Assembly: GCA_019693395.1 (NCBI GenBank)
Contig: JAAMXP010004823.1
Span: 1 to 19,762, forward strand
Direction of reading: 5' to 3'
Length of the DNA stretch: 19,762 bases
From: Ettlia oleoabundans
Taxonomy: Eukaryota > Chlorophyta > Chlorophyceae > Chlamydomonadales
Made by a program: the position numbers and the translations under genes. This document shows positions 18,838-19,762 of this stretch, in pieces. The notes beneath the pieces are model-generated. The model was not told where the DNA came from. It did no database searches and saw only the letters and a program-made list of their open reading frames with translations. Positions within the stretch are counted from its first letter, which is position 1, and the number at the start of each line of letters is the position of its first letter.

Positions 18838-19589
18838 TACTTTGTCTACTGTTGGACAGCCGCACAGCTTGCACTCGCATCTGCTCGAATCATTTGCCAC
18901 GCCTGCGTGACCAAGTCCCGCCTCCTGCATGTTTACCCTGTTCCCTACCAGCCCTCTGGCATACACTACATTAGCTTGAATCCGATCAACAGCCGATCTA
19001 CGTTCACATCCTTCTGAACTTCAACCCGCTTTTGCATACCCATCACTCCAAGAACGAACCCTTCCCCACATGCCTTCCCCCTAATCCATGATCCCCCAAA
19101 AACTCTCTTGATCCCCATGATCCCCAAACCCATCCCCAGACCTTGCAGTGAACAGCCGTGCCATGCTGCGCCAGAATGTTTCGCAATCCTACATTCACAG
19201 CCCAATGTGTGCATGATATCATGTGAATGCCTGTGAGAGTGCATGAAAGCATGGGGCTCGGAGAGCAGAGCGGCAGCAAAGACGGAAATGACCTAGCTGA
19301 GAGAAAGGAGCAAGCACAAGTGGACGACATGAAAGCCCCAGAAGGGCAGCAAGGTTTTATTAGGGTGAACTAGGGCACGGACCGCCCTGACGGTCGAGCC
19401 CACACTGGGGCTGACGCCACCGACCAAACAAGCACGGAAAGCCTAGTCAATCTTGAAAATCTGCATGGGAGGCGTGAGACACAAATGGGGGCACCAGTGG
19501 GTATAAAACTGCTGACCTTATTCAAACATGCCCCGCCTACAGGAGCAAACTCTGTCGCATATGTCTATACACTGCCCAGTGCTTGGCTG

Positions 19590-19613
19590 CCAGCCAGCCA
19601 GCCAGCCAGCCAG
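19590..19613. repeat. (CCAG)6 microsatellite
   Basis: Six uninterrupted CCAG tetranucleotide units. Confidence 0.9.
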
Positions 19614-19744
19614 ACAACAATCGACCCAATTGTACCTAGCTTGCACCCTTTATCCCTGCCCCCCTCGCTCCCGCGGTCTCCCTGCCTCAGTCAGAAGCTG
19701 TGCCACCCCCTGAAGATGCAGCACGCAGCCCACCTGTTGCTCCT

Positions 19745-19762
19745 CCCCACCCCACCCCACCC
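19745..19762. repeat. (CCCCA)n simple repeat running off the window
   Basis: CCCCA units run to the last base. The minus strand is GGGTGGGGTGGGG, which could form a quadruplex. It does not match the plant/algal telomere unit CCCTAAA. Confidence 0.8.

Larger units (their letters stand above)
18838..19762. other. Right-hand flank with no convincing gene
   Basis: The first part is probably the 3' UTR of the AP2-like gene; no TGTAA was seen nearby. About 19050-19140 is pyrimidine-rich, with CATGATCCCC repeated. A 12-bp palindrome CATGATATCATG lies at 19212-19223. A possible minus-strand terminal exon (acceptor CCCATGCAG, then ATTTTCAAGATTGACTAG at 19445-19462) reads IFKID-stop with AATAAAA downstream, but no upstream exon supports it. 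Confidence 0.4.

Noticed and set aside
18234..18966. Two long minus-strand frames (197 and 209 residues)
   Set aside because: They are antisense to the Gln/Ala-rich exon 4 of AP2-like copy 2, with no homology or splice logic.
19745..19762. Telomere-like repeat at the window edge
   Set aside because: The unit is CCCCA, not the plant/algal CCCTAAA type; a simple repeat is sufficient.
1..19762. CRISPR arrays, tRNA or rRNA genes, transposons, bacterial operons
   Set aside because: No regularly spaced repeats, tRNA B-box with a cloverleaf, rRNA motifs, transposase or reverse-transcriptase motifs were seen; gene structure is eukaryotic throughout.

Overview
The window looks like nuclear DNA of a unicellular green alga (Chlorophyta; genus not determined). 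Genes are broken by many short GT-AG introns of about 90-310 bases with good branch/acceptor tracts. Exons are GC-rich and full of CAG/GCA repeats encoding Gln/Ala. The proteins recognised are plant/algal types: a plastid calcium-sensing receptor, a TPT-family translocator, F-box/LRR proteins and an AP2-like factor. There is no prokaryotic operon structure. All exon boundaries were read by eye from splice consensus plus reading-frame and homology continuity.

Layout. (1) 249-2197, minus strand: the N-terminal half of a sugar-phosphate/phosphate translocator (TPT/nucleotide-sugar transporter superfamily); seven exons are visible and the rest lies beyond the left edge. (2) 2198-3120: gap between two head-to-head genes, with a possible SWEET-like exon relic and two inverted repeats. 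(3) 3121-5672, plus: complete six-exon gene for the chloroplast calcium-sensing receptor CAS (rhodanese-like thylakoid protein). (4) 6528-7732, plus: decayed F-box/LRR gene. (5) 8290-10698, plus: four-exon gene for a Gln/Ala/Pro-rich protein with an AP2-like core. (6) 10725-12119: CAS pseudogene lacking its first two exons. (7) 13007-14978: second F-box/LRR copy, more complete but also disrupted. (8) 16223-18837: second, full-length AP2-like gene. (9) 18838-19762: no convincing gene, several simple repeats.

The main structural fact is a tandem segmental duplication. About 4.2-10.67 kb (CAS exon 3 onward, F-box gene, AP2-like gene) is repeated in the same order and orientation at about 10.67-18.6 kb. 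The junction lies inside the last exon of AP2-like copy 1. That copy therefore has a truncated, chimeric C-terminus, and the second CAS copy has no promoter or transit peptide. Since duplication, unit A lost about 1.4 kb (the F-box LRR exons), CAS copy 2 gained two one-base deletions, and the F-box copies carry different stops. Both AP2-like copies keep open frames with matching splice sites, which suggests they are the genes maintained by selection.

The neighbours do not form an evident pathway. Two are linked to the plastid or to carbon handling (translocator and CAS) and two look regulatory (F-box and AP2-like).
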